DNA from: Patiria miniata
Lineage: Eukaryota; Echinodermata; Asteroidea; Valvatida; Asterinidae
Length of the DNA: 64,000 nt
Assembly: GCF_015706575.1 (NCBI RefSeq)
Contig: NW_024037051.1
Span: 12,497,016 to 12,561,015 of the forward strand
Direction of reading: 5' to 3'
Shown: positions 1 to 11,200 of the stretch, piece after piece
Position numbering within the stretch: the stretch's first letter is position 1
Layout: each line of letters begins with the position of its first letter
Translations under genes and position numbers: made by a program
The notes under the pieces: generated by a model
Database searches by the model: none
Seen by the model: only the letters and a program-made list of their open reading frames with translations
Told to the model about the DNA's origin: nothing

Positions 1-1601
1 CTCGCAAAACGCTAATTTACAGTTCAGATGTACAGGCAATGTGATTGGCATTATTAAACACAAAACATGTCAACATTCGTTTTACATTTTTTTTTTTGGG
101 GGGGGGGCCTGGACGCAGTAAGTGCGACTGTGTAATTGTATGGAATTATGCAAATTCTGTCGGAAATGGAAGAATTTGAGTGGTATCGCCCATCAAAATG
201 TTGTGCTGCTGTTGGATTACCTACCAAAACTAAAAATTTAAAACGTATTTGGAAATTAAAATCTTATAAAGATATATGCACTTTTAATTTAAATTATATC
301 GTTGGTTGTTTAGTACCTTAAGTTCCTTAAAATGTCGAACCTTTTCAGAAGCTTTCTATAGAGGCTTGGTATATTTTCAAGTTTTTCTTGTAAATTGTAA
401 AACACTTTAAATTAGCACCATAACTTAATTCATTATGCTTTTAAAGATAATTTTATTTATCAATTTTAGCCTTCAGTTTTTATTATTCACTATTATTATT
501 CACTTTTGTGAATTTTATTTGAAATTTTTTAAAGCCCTTTTGCAAAAACATTGCACGCTTGTATGTATGTGAATAAATCAATTACAGACATGATCATGAA
601 ATGTTCATATGAAGATAATCATGTTCGAAAAGTCCAAAGGGAGGATGATACATCTAATGCTAGGCTGATCCAGTATATTATTAAAATTATACATGTACAT
701 TGCCAATCTGGACGTTGTTTAAAGGGCAATTGATGGCAGGCAATGCTTTGCCATTTCCAAAGGTTAATGATTTTGGTCGACGGAATTCTCCCGGGGAAAA
801 GCCTGGTTTTTTTATTTTTATTATTATTATTTTTTTATCGGGGCCATTATTTCGAATGATGGCAAGTGTTTCATTTTGTGGGTGTTTCCTCTTACCTCGT
901 GGAATATTTCTGTATACCTGTCATGAGGACCGCTTACATCACTGCTTTTTTGTTCACACTTTGCATTAAATGGTTACTCGAATTCGCAATTGACGTTTTT
1001 AGACTGGCATTGATCATTTTGTTAAGCGTTTTAAAGTGTCCAGAAACTATAACGAATATCAGTTTGGAAAAGTGAAATTACATTACATACATACAAAAAA
1101 AGTGTAAGAAGGTTGCAAAATGCGAACATATATTGTTTAAAATAAGCTCGCATTTAAATAAATAATATTCGAGAGCCAATCACGCCAAAGATGACTTAAT
1201 TACATGTAACATTTCCCAAATATAATGTCAGTCATCTTTCGGAGTTTGCCTTGTTCTTTAGCTGTTTGGAAACAGCTCGTAATCTTGCATTACTCCTTTA
1301 CGTATTAAACGAACAGAAGAAATACCTTGTTTGCAACAATGTCTGTACTGGGGAGTCCATTAAGATTATGCTTTACGAATCGTACAATTGCGAAATGGAG
1401 AAAAAAACACCCGCAATTAATAGACGTGGGCCTAAGTCCATCGTACGGGCCTCCTCATCCGTAAAATATCCCGATATCGAAAAGGGCGCCAAACTGTACA
1501 ACGAATAGTGAACTACAGGGGGCGTCCTTATATTTCCATATGAAGCAGGTCGCTACTGTGACTTCGTTATTTCACGTCAGTAATGGTGAGGCGCTAACCT
1601 C
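1..1601. other. AT-rich non-coding stretch, no gene seen
   Basis: Open frames here are short, AT-biased and resemble no protein I know. A T-run followed by a G-run lies near 89-108. No splice-flanked exon with coding composition was seen on either strand. Confidence 0.6.
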
Positions 1602-1717
1602 TTGAGGTATATATGGTAGACACAAGAAGAGGGCGCTGTTTGTTTTATAAACTCTTGTATTTACCCAAAAATACCGAAGCAAAATAGCGCCTTCTGTTGT
1701 GTCTGCCATAATCTCAA
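1602..1717. repeat. Short foldback element, GGGCGCTG family, copy 1
   Basis: Two arms of about 38 bp (1602-1642 and 1681-1717) are imperfect inverted copies. Both carry a TGGTAGACACAA-like block and a GGGCGCT core near the inner end. A related foldback with the same core lies at 42325-42451, so this is a dispersed non-autonomous family. The superfamily is not assigned. Confidence 0.7.
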
Positions 1718-2457
1718 TACAAATGAACACCTTGGGATATTTCTTTTTATCCCGTAAACCATAACATGTTTTCAGTGGTATCCATTTTCCTATACCGTAT
1801 ACCTGTGGCTGGCTGTAGCTTTTTTATTTATTATTATTCATGAACCATAGCACGCATGCGTATTAAAAATTCATGGTAACTCGGTAAGTTTGACATAATT
1901 TTACATAATTTTACATTAGCTTAATCAAATCAACCCTTTTTTCAATCAAATTATTTTCAATCAAATCATACCTTTTCATCAAATGGATTTGTCCTGGTCG
2001 GCATTTCTGGCTCTGTGGGATTTAAAGGAAGTTATAAAACGAGAACCATACTGTTCACAGTTGGCCGATACGAACCATTAGCTACTTATTGCTTTTTAGT
2101 GATTACGGTTGCGAAAAACAATATTTCACACCGGTCCTGACATTGGGTGTCAGAGATTGTGCATGCCCCATTTCACTCCATTCTTTACTCAATCGTTATT
2201 CATAAATACCTCAGACAGTTTAGCTATTCCTATTGGTCGAGAGCCCGTCACGTGTCCGGTCTTAAACGGATGATAAAGACATGGCTAGCTGGTCTTAAAC
2301 ACTTTTTCAGTGTCACATAAAATGTGGACTCCTACAAATCCAGTGCCTCTTACCGTTTAATTGGTTGAACGTTCACAATCCTCACGTAGGCATGCGCAAC
2401 ACTACCAGCGAGTCAGAATTTTATAGTTCGAAATTCAAAACGCAACGCCCCAGGTGC

Positions 2458-2481
2458 GTTCTGCGCGACATCGCGCAGAAC
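2458..2481. repeat. Perfect short hairpin in a CpG-rich patch
   Basis: GTTCTGCGCG and CGCGCAGAAC face each other across the 4-nt loop ACAT. It sits in an otherwise unassigned region of about 2.2-2.5 kb that is unusually rich in CpG for this window. Confidence 0.6.
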
Positions 2482-2660
2482 ATGCTACGCGCGCGTCAAT
2501 CTCCATAAAAGGGTTGTTTACAAGCTTACTCGCCAGCTGAACACTCCATTATTTTGCTAGAGGGATGTTTAAAAAAGCATAAAGTGAACTTGTTAAACAA
2601 AATCGGGATTTTTTGAACGAATAATTTGATATTTTTTAACCGAAAAGGTATTTATGAATG

Positions 2661-2823
2661 GGAATAAATATGTGCTCGGTCGGTATTTATCACTCTGTTT
2701 AAGACTGCTTAGAGTCTCGGTGCTGATAATTACCCTCGCCTCCGGCTCGGGTAATTATCAGCACCCAGACTCTAAGCAGTCTTAAACAGAGTGATAAAAA
2801 CCTCCGGAGCACACATTTATTCC
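2661..2823. repeat. Long foldback palindrome
   Basis: Arms of about 75 bp are near-perfect inverted copies. The left arm ends in GATAATTACCC and the right arm begins GGGTAATTATC, around a GC-rich loop of about 13 nt. Outer ends are GGAATAAAT and ATTTATTCC. The layout is that of a foldback or MITE-like DNA element; no flanking duplication was clear. Confidence 0.75.
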
Positions 2824-2870
2824 CTTATTATCCATCATGTTACAAGTAAGAGAGCGCCTACTTAGAAAAC

Positions 2871-3265
2871 TATACACTCTCCAAACACTGGTTAATATTT
2901 GGTTAGTAAAAATAATTTGGTTCAACATCGTGTAATTTTTCCCCCCAATTTGACCAATGTTGAGTACACTTTACCCTATGTTGGGTAAACTTGGTTAATA
3001 TTTTTAACTAACTTTTCATTTGTTGGGCTGTTCACCTGGTAACAACGGTTGGTTAAAATAGTTGACTCATCCAGCGTTGGTCAAATTTGGTTAAATTTAA
3101 TCAACGTTGGGTAAAATGACTAATTTGAACCAACTGTTGGTTACCAGGTGGTTAATAATGAACAAATTTTACCCTACTTTGGGTAAAATGTACCCAACAT
3201 TGGTAAATTGGAAAGCTTTACAAAAACGTTGGTTACAATCTTAACCAACTTTTTTTTAACCATTC
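2871..3265. repeat. Repeat built from GTTGGGTAAA / TTTACCCAAC motifs
   Basis: GTTGGGTAAA, TTTACCC, GGTTAA and their complements recur throughout. A clear inverted pair (about 3033-3059 and 3127-3150) reads CACCTGGTAAC outward and GTTACCAGGTG inward. The left side starts ACACTCTCC, and the complementary GGAGAGTGT ends a related fragment near 16780, so this is a dispersed non-autonomous element. The right boundary is uncertain. Confidence 0.55.
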
Positions 3266-3420
3266 CTGACCCCCCCAAAAGTGGAAATTGTCCGTTTCGA
3301 AAAGAAATTTTCACCGTTGCTCCTGGGAATGAGTCAGGGTGTATCCTAGGTTAGATCAAGAGGGAGTCAAGCTGCCAGTTGGGGGTTTAGCTGGCATTTT
3401 TTTTCTGTACAGTGTTTCTA

Positions 3421-3476
3421 TTTTGTTTGCCGGTCCAAGAGGGGTGTTTAGACCCCCTACCCCCTGTAGATCCGCC
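3421..3476. mobile_element. Fragment of a GGATCCGCC-ended MITE
   Basis: A C-rich tract followed by a GATCCGCCC-like end resembles the right terminus of the complete element at 16960-17361. No matching left end was found nearby, so it is scored as a partial copy. Confidence 0.35.
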
Positions 3477-3521
3477 CATAGAGGTAGAATTACCTCCATG
3501 ATCCACCACTGCATGCACATG

Positions 3522-4011
3522 TACAGGGTGCCCCCAAAAAGTTGTACAAGTAGATGTCCTTTAATTTCTCATAAACAACTTAACATGAGTATTTCATCTT
3601 TTGGAGCATATTAATTGTACTCTTCTGTATATTCAGTAAACAAAAATATCATGGAAATTCGTTCATGCAAACCAGATATCTAACAGATTATAAAAGGCCA
3701 TGGGTTTTTCACCCGTTCCAATGGGATGGGATTTACACAGTCAACTTAATTTACATCAGAGTGAAAAGGCGCATGATAATCTGACGCGCTGATATCACTA
3801 ACTGTGTAAACCCCATTGGAATGGGTGGAAAACCCACAGCCTTTTACAATCTGTCAGCTCTCTGGTTTGCAAGAACGAATTTACATGGCATTTTCATTGA
3901 TTATACACAAGTATATAATTAATATGCTCCATCAAGATGAAATACTCATGTTAAGTAGTTTTTGAGAAATGAAAGGAATCTGCTCGCACATTTTTTGGGG
4001 GAAACACTGTA
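3522..4011. mobile_element. Palindromic MITE with TA target duplication
   Basis: The element begins TACAGGGTGCCCCCAAAAA and ends in a complementary TTTTTTGGGGGAAACACTGTA. Flanking TA dinucleotides are at 3522-3523 and 4010-4011. Nearly the whole left half is repeated inverted in the right half: paired blocks include the stretch around CTCATAAACAACTT, the TGCAAACCAGA/CTCTGGTTTGCA pair and the CCATTGGAATGG-like pair near the centre. It has no coding capacity. TA ends and the CAGGG start suggest a Tc1/mariner-type non-autonomous element. Confidence 0.85.
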
Positions 4012-5390
4012 CTTCCGAATTGTCAATGCATCAGTGTTGAAGCAGCGACGGATTTGCGGCCTGGAATTGTTGCATATAAGATTTCCCCCACCCCCATTTT
4101 TACCCAAAGCAATGAAAACATCATTCTGCTTTATTCGAATGACTTCAATGATTCTGAGCGTTGATTAATCTGGGAAACGCAAATGTATGGCAATAATTGA
4201 AGTGCGTATATGGATTTTAATCTATTTTATTTTCAAGATTCTTATTTTCACTGTCTTTATAGCTCAAAGACATTTTTCGTCCATTACTTTTTTTTTTATT
4301 ACAGTCGAAACTGCAGGTGTGGTAGACAAAACACGGGTAAAGTGCTACCGAATCTGCCGTGCTACCGCCCATACAATATTGTTGAAAGACATCACCGGAG
4401 ATAAAGAAACAACATATGAAACATAATAATGTTAAATATTTATACAGCGTGTTATTACCGAACACCGACTGATATTATGTTATTATATGCATAGTATTTT
4501 ATGCTGGCGAAATATTTCATAGCAGCATTTGTTTACATTGGCCTATCTAATACCCCTCGAATCTTTTTTAATAGTAAGCCTAGTGCACTTGATTCACAGG
4601 TGATGTGATTGCCTTTTTACTTGCGCATGGCTCAAGGCATTGTCATTAAATCAACACACGGAGACACGTTCTCTGAATATGAACTCTTTGTTTTAAGAAA
4701 CAAATTCATAACATTGGAATTCGGATGAATAATCAGAAATTGCTGGGGAAATTGAGTTGAGTGGCGCCGGGTATCTCTTCTGGGAACGGCAGGGGGAAGA
4801 GACGAGACCGCCTCGAGTAATTTGGGAATGTCGTATCCAAATTGAACCACAAATCAGGGCGGGAATTACGTCCCTGGGCAAATCACCGAAGAGGTATTCG
4901 CAGTGCGGAATGGCATCAAGTTCAGAAGACGATGCGTTTATAGACGCAACGCACCAAGCACTTGATTAATTTGGTGCGGTTCAACTATATTACGCGTTCT
5001 TTGTGTATGCACAAAGCGCTTGGTTTATTTAGTGCTATTTTTGGCTATTCAACTATAATAATCATTATGCGTCGAGTGGAGTTTAAAGACTTCTTTGATT
5101 TTCAAATCAAGAAAATACCAAATCAATACATGCAGCTGCAAATTAATAACAAACATGAAACAAAATTAAGTACAATAGTTAACCATGATGCTAACCAATA
5201 AAGCATTTGGAGTGGACAGGAAGAAACGCAACAATGCAGTACATTCAGTGTATATTCAATGTAATTATGAGAGTAAACAAAACTTAGAATATTCCTCGAG
5301 ATAAAATCTGATTACACTGACAATAAAACAATAACCATTTTGAGTAGAAATGAACAAAGTGTACAATGTAGTGAGTTCAATGAATATATA

Positions 5391-5460
5391 ACTTATTTAT
5401 TTATATATTTGTTTATTTATTTCGTGTTATTTTACCAGGGTAACCCCATCAGTTGTCAAT
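5391..5460 (-). mobile_element. LINE-type 3' tail
   Basis: Read on the minus strand the sequence is GATGGGGTTACCCTGGTAAAAT followed by an AAAT-rich tail. The same pattern (GGG..ACCCT, then an A/T-rich tail) occurs on the minus strand at about 20963-21062. This is the usual look of a non-LTR retrotransposon 3' end; the clade is not assigned. Confidence 0.4.
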
Positions 5461-6239
5461 GAACGTACGTGTTCAAACCTTGTCCATCTTTGTTTCATAC
5501 ATGTTGAGTGATCGGCCGAAGCCAAACATTGCTTAATTTCAAACATGGATGAAACAGAAATTAGCTGTAATATATGTATCTTTCAACTCACCATTAGATA
5601 TCGCATATAAAAATTCACGTGTCACATATGAATATTCATATGTATCACATTATTTGTTGTCACATGAAAATTCCAAAATGACTCATACACAAACCCATTT
5701 ATCGAGTTGTTTTTTTTTAGCGTGAAAATAGTCTTGCTGATTTTAATGTAAAGCTTTACGGAACCGCTGAATTTGTTTAGTTGGCATGACATGAAAGAAT
5801 GCGTTTTAAATGACATGTTATTGGTAAAAAAAAATCTGTATATTTGTGCTTTTTTAATTGTTTAGGTTAAGAACAAACTGATGTTTAAAATGGTTAGTTT
5901 TTTATGTTTATAATTGACGTGTTTTGTGTTTAATTGATTGCATCCACCCACAATAGGCGGGACGGCATTGACATAATTGAAGGACAATGGCCAGCGACGA
6001 TTGTTGGGAGTGAAAAACAGCACAGGATTTAATTTCCAGCCAGGAAACCAGATTGACTACGCTGTTTGGAGCATGCATAATATTAATAAACAAGGTAGGC
6101 TGTTTGTCTATTCGTATATATTCATTCATGGCTCTCTTTGTGGCATGAGAAGAGTATAACTCCAATAAGATGATAAGTGTGGAGTCAAGTTGTTCAATGT
6201 GTACGGTGCTTGACCCATGTGCAATATTTGGGTTGGAAC

Positions 6240-6335
6240 CCTGACAGAGAACATGGTGCTTGTGTTCTTGGGCAAGACATTTTACCACAGTTGCCTCTTT
6301 ACTCCCAGGAGTATAAAATGGGTACCTGTTTGCGA
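6240..6335 (+). mobile_element. SINE fragment (GGGCAAGACA ... GGGTACCTG family)
   Basis: TTGGGCAAGACATTTTACCAC and, further on, CCCAGGAGTATAAAATGGG then TACCTG match the body of the fuller SINE at 52271-52625, which has TTGGGCAAGGCACTTTGTCAC and the same CCAGGAGTA block. The tRNA-like head is not recognisable here. Confidence 0.5.
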
Positions 6336-7771
6336 CCAGATTGCGTCGATCTCGAGCTGCTGCAAAAAAAAAATGGTCTCATGGTCTGATGAACTGGAGT
6401 AATGTGAAGCTCTTTGGTATAAAGCCCCCAAAAAAACACCGAACATTAAAACCACAAATAGGACCTTTGGGAGACACCTTAACGTCATATTAAAGTTACA
6501 CCTTTGGGAGAGGTGGAATCAGTTCAAGTCTCCCTAATACCTCAGCTCTATTTAGGGGCAGAATGTTATAGTTTTGTTATTATAACGGCCCAGAATTCCA
6601 GTAACTTAAAACATAGCACATTGACAATACCAATTGCAGTCAATTCCTAAAGTATTAACTATATAATTTCTGTTCCTGTTGCCTCGCTGAGAAGTCTGAT
6701 AGAACAGCCCTGGCTATAAATCTTGGGCAATTGAGCCCTTTATGGATGTCAGATTACAAGATTGGCCAGAACGGATAGAGTGTCAGTGTGTTATGCCCTT
6801 TGCTTATAGGTTACGCACTATTTCAGTGCATTATTCCGTCATTTTGTCGTCATCGCTACTGGCAAGTCTCTGTACTTTTGACAAGTGGGATGAGACGAGA
6901 CAGCACTCAGCGGAACGCTCAGTCGGCAGGTTAGAGTTTAGGAGATTAAACATGCACCTGCTGCCGGTTGTAACTAATGAGAATGAGATTCTACGTCCGC
7001 TCTGCATTTCGTCCCGAGTTCATGCAGTCTTTGCTCTGGACGGGTGCACATTTCGCCATGACGCGTGTATACGCATACGCTTCTTGGCCGCATATCACTT
7101 TGTTAAAAAAAGGATAAACATAAACAGATAGCCAACTGTATGTGTGAATTAGACTTGCTTTCGCCGACACAACCGACGTGCATTGTTCAGCAAAGCACCG
7201 TAGGCGTGACCGTTGACCGAGTATGGTAGATTAGCATATTCATTATCGTCACACGGCGCGTTTTGGCGTGGGTCTCAGTATCGACCAATGGAAGCCGGCA
7301 AAAGGGTAATATTTATCAATTAATAACTCGTGAAGGAGGCTTTTCTCCTAATTTATACTGCATACCATAATGAATAAGAACCTTATTAATATGTGTGTCT
7401 TAAAAAGATATTGCAACCGCTAGTGTACCAACTTTCAAAAGTGCGCGTATATAGCCAGGCCTTTTTTTCCAATTTCAGCGAAAAGTAATGAACACATCAC
7501 AACGCTTTTTAGCACATACTTGGATCATTATGAGGAAAACTGAAAGTTGCATAAAGATACGGTCTTCCAAACAGGAGAAATTAATTTTCAAAGATTTCGC
7601 CCGCCAACGTGAACATGTGTGTGTACATGTAGTTTCATTCAAAATGAAGTGTTGCGTAACCTTTTTTTTAGAAATCGCCCTTTGCAACCACATGGCTGTA
7701 AATGCCTCACTATAGACTTTTCTTCTCAGCTTGGGCCTACCTCCATGGGCCAACAGACCAATCCGGACGTT

Positions 7772-7840
7772 GAGCCATTGTACCCTTACGGAGGCCCCCA
7801 CTAATGGCGGAAGCATTGTGTCAGCTGCTGTCAGAGTAAC
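7772..7840 (+). mobile_element. Fragment of a GGAGGCCCCC-ended MITE
   Basis: CGGAGGCCCCCACTAATGGCG and the following CAGCTGCTGTCAG-like block match the left end of the small inverted-repeat element at 24402-24522, where the order is the same. No right end was seen here. Confidence 0.45.
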
Positions 7841-8246
7841 TGACATGGAGCGGTTGTTTTCAATCCATCCAACATCATGATATCCTTAATCCCGTCAGCG
7901 CATTGTGTTTGAATGTAAATGCGTTATGCCAGTAAGCTGTACAACAGCCAATTTAATTCACTGACAAATACGCCGAACCATCAAATCAGGTGTTTAAATT
8001 AGGTTGTAGGGTGTACATCGGCAGGGATTGTTAAACATAATTTTAAAACAGTGAAATTAATGAAATATTCACCCTACAATCAAAGTGAAAACCGAGAGCC
8101 ATTCATTCAAAAACCTAAAAAGAAAATAGTGTCAGAACACGCCAGAACCATTTTCCCCAAAATATGAAGGCTGGCAAAAATTGTGTCCAATTTAATAAAA
8201 CAAGAACCAGTTCCACGTATGTAGGAGAGCTACCGGCCAAGCATTT

Positions 8247-8299
8247 CAAACAAACAAACAAACAAACAAACAAACAAACAAACAAACAAACAAACAAAC
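8247..8299. repeat. (AAAC)n microsatellite
   Basis: About thirteen uninterrupted AAAC units. The long open frames on both strands over this interval come from the repeat and are not counted as genes. Confidence 0.95.
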
Positions 8300-11200
8300 A
8301 CCCCAACAATCACCCCAACAGCCCTAGCAATCAAACAAAGAAACATTCTGATTACAAGCACCCAACAGGCAGCAAGTCTATAACAAGCACACAGAACATG
8401 CAAACCAACAAGAGAACTGGTATAAACACTATAAGGACGCTTTCAATCTTTCTGCACTCGCGAGTTGCCCTTGAGGGCGGCCAATCGGTAGGTAGCGCAA
8501 CGAAACATGACAACAGATTAACAGCCATGAAGAATTATTAGTTCCCTTCCATTCCCCATTCCCCCATGCCACTGCCGGCTAGGGGCGAGAGAATCGTCAA
8601 ACTGGAAAGAAACGACAAGTGAAATTGTTAGTACATTTTAGGTCAAATCAAAGCATCGTAGCCGAATCACCCTGAGCCGTAACGATCTTTTTTTTTCAGT
8701 CGAGGCAGAACATCTCCGCTGGGTGATTGCCCACCGAACGCCCCCCCCCCCCCGAGCCGCGCGTTTCCGTCGCACGTGTCTCTTCAAGATTTCCCTGGGT
8801 AGTTGAAAGAAGCAGTATTGCGGAACTCAATAACAACAAGTCTGTCACACTTCTACCTCCCCTTCTTTAAACCTTGGATGTTGCAATGGCAATAATTCCA
8901 TGATGGGTTTTTGTCGCTTTTCTAATCGGGTTCAAACTGATGGGTTTGGTAACGATCCAGACTTTCTGGCGTGTGGCACCGTGCTTTGTAGTCCACATCA
9001 TGTAAAGCAGTTACGGTCGCGGGGGAAAACTAGTTCGATGCAATGTTGTTTTCATCGAGGTCCATCTTTTTCCAATCCTCTTGAAGAGGTGTCCCTTGCT
9101 GTATAGTGTCATCTTCCACTTGCCCGAGATCTTTGACACTCGCATGGAGGCTGAGACTTATACGTCAATAAATCAAAGTATGCCGGCTGGATTTCTCTCG
9201 AACTGTTATTAAAGTTTAAAATGAAGTCGTTTAGCCTTAACAGTAACCTGATGCGTCAGATCTAAGATTGATCAGTGAAAATTGACTTGCTTCAATTCGG
9301 TAAATGATGTCCCGTAAAACCTTGTTTCTTCTAAGTATACCATCAGGTGTGTTGCATATAGGTATGTTCTGTCGTTATCAATAGAAGAGGAACCGTCTTT
9401 TCCAAAATAAAATTATGGGCTTGACTGAATCCCACGTTTTGCATTCCTCTGCCACACAAGAATGAAAAGAGTGTTTTTTTTTCCAGTGTGCGGAAGAGTA
9501 TTTTCAAGGGACATCATAACAAAAAAAATCGAAGGTGTGTTTGTCTTTGCTACTGTCTCGTATACAAGCGAAATCCATACAATTCCACTGATAAACTAGA
9601 AAGCACTCAGAGAGCGCAAACCTCGCCACGGCTAAACAATTCCCCGCCATATTGTCAGAAAACCCAGAAGAAATACTCGCATAAATGGTGAAGAATCCTT
9701 TTAAAAAATCCTGGATCCAGACTCAGATCCACATCACTTGTACCAAGGACTACCATTAAAAAGATTTTCATGCAAATCTGGCCATAACTTTTTGAGTTAT
9801 CTTGTTAACAGACAAACCAACCAACCAACCAACCCAGCAACAAACTAACCAACGCTGATGAAAACATAACCTACTTGGCTGAGGTAACTACGAGTGCAGG
9901 GACTTAAAGGCGGTCGGTTAGTTGGCCAGGAATCACGACCAGAAAACTGCCCGGGAACAAAGTTGCGCAGTTCGACTCAGGCGCGTAAACGGGAGGAGTT
10001 CTGATCTTGACAACTCAGTCATGCAACAATGTACAGACAACTGGTTCCAGGCAGTTTCCAAAAAGATAGCATCACAATCTTTTGTTATTTTGACGCACTT
10101 TACATTCTGAAGAATTTCCTTATACTGTCAAAAATATATTTTGTTCCTCATGAAAATTCCTCTCCCTTGCAATTCATTTGGTTACCTCCAAGTTGTCTGT
10201 CAAACTTTCCTACTGTGACCACGCCCTAACACTGAACAAGTATACTATAGGTATATATACTTTTTATACTTTTCAAAAAAAAAAAAAAATATCATATCAG
10301 CCTGCCAGTTTTGAAGATAAACATGCAAGGATTACTCGATATCGAGATATGGCTGAGGGGGGGGGGGGGGGGTGACATAAAGTTTTATTCGAGCAGTTGC
10401 AATCGAAGTTACACCGAGCAAGCAAGCTACAGTTAGGCCTGACGTAAGGATAACGTAACTGCACAAACGGGATGGAAAACACGCGAGATTTTGTGTATAA
10501 GGAGGACGATCGAGGGCTCTGAAACAGGCAAAAGTGTAGCTGAAGCCACCCTGATAATCACTATCCATGTGACAAGACAGTCACAAGTTCACTTGCAAGA
10601 CATCAATTCATTATTAACAAACGCACCCACCTAAGTAATTGATCATCGGCCTTGTTCCTTATACAGATCTTTTATGAAAATGACCGACGATCATGCTGAA
10701 CAGAGACCATTACAAGGGACACACAATGTGGATGTTCCATTGCTGATGACATTTGCACTGTGAACGACTCTTCACTTAATCGAGAGGACACTTCAACACA
10801 AATCCGCGCAGTGTTCCATGTGCTTCCATGACAAATTCAACAATCCCAAGTGAAATTGAAACCCGATTTCCTTCCCAGAAGTACTTTAGCAGGCAATTAT
10901 GCCGCTGGATACCTATCAGTGACCCAAATGCTTTGTTATGGGAGTAGTCACCTGCTTCCTTTTTACCCATTTGCCATTATGGCGATGCTCTCAGTGTGCG
11001 AGCAATCACACACAAAATAGTCATCTCACTCAGACTGAAGGAGAACACACTGCTCGTTGCAATCCGACAAACATGCCATATTTTGCAAAGGGTGTCGAGG
11101 TTTGTGGGTCAGATAGAAGAGTCGCATTCAATAAAATTGTGTATGAAAGGCTTTTGCATTTTGCAGACAGTTTAGAAAAGAATGACATGGTTTTGTGTAA

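Larger units (their letters stand above)
4012..8246. other. Non-coding stretch with scattered repeat debris
   Basis: No gene recognised. The 129-codon frame at 6742-7131 is CpG-containing but has no recognisable domain and no clear splice signals. Repeat fragments inside this stretch are listed separately. Confidence 0.5.

Noticed and set aside
8115-8541. Open frames on both strands with CLFV or TNKQ repeats
   Set aside because: They are translations of the (AAAC)n microsatellite.
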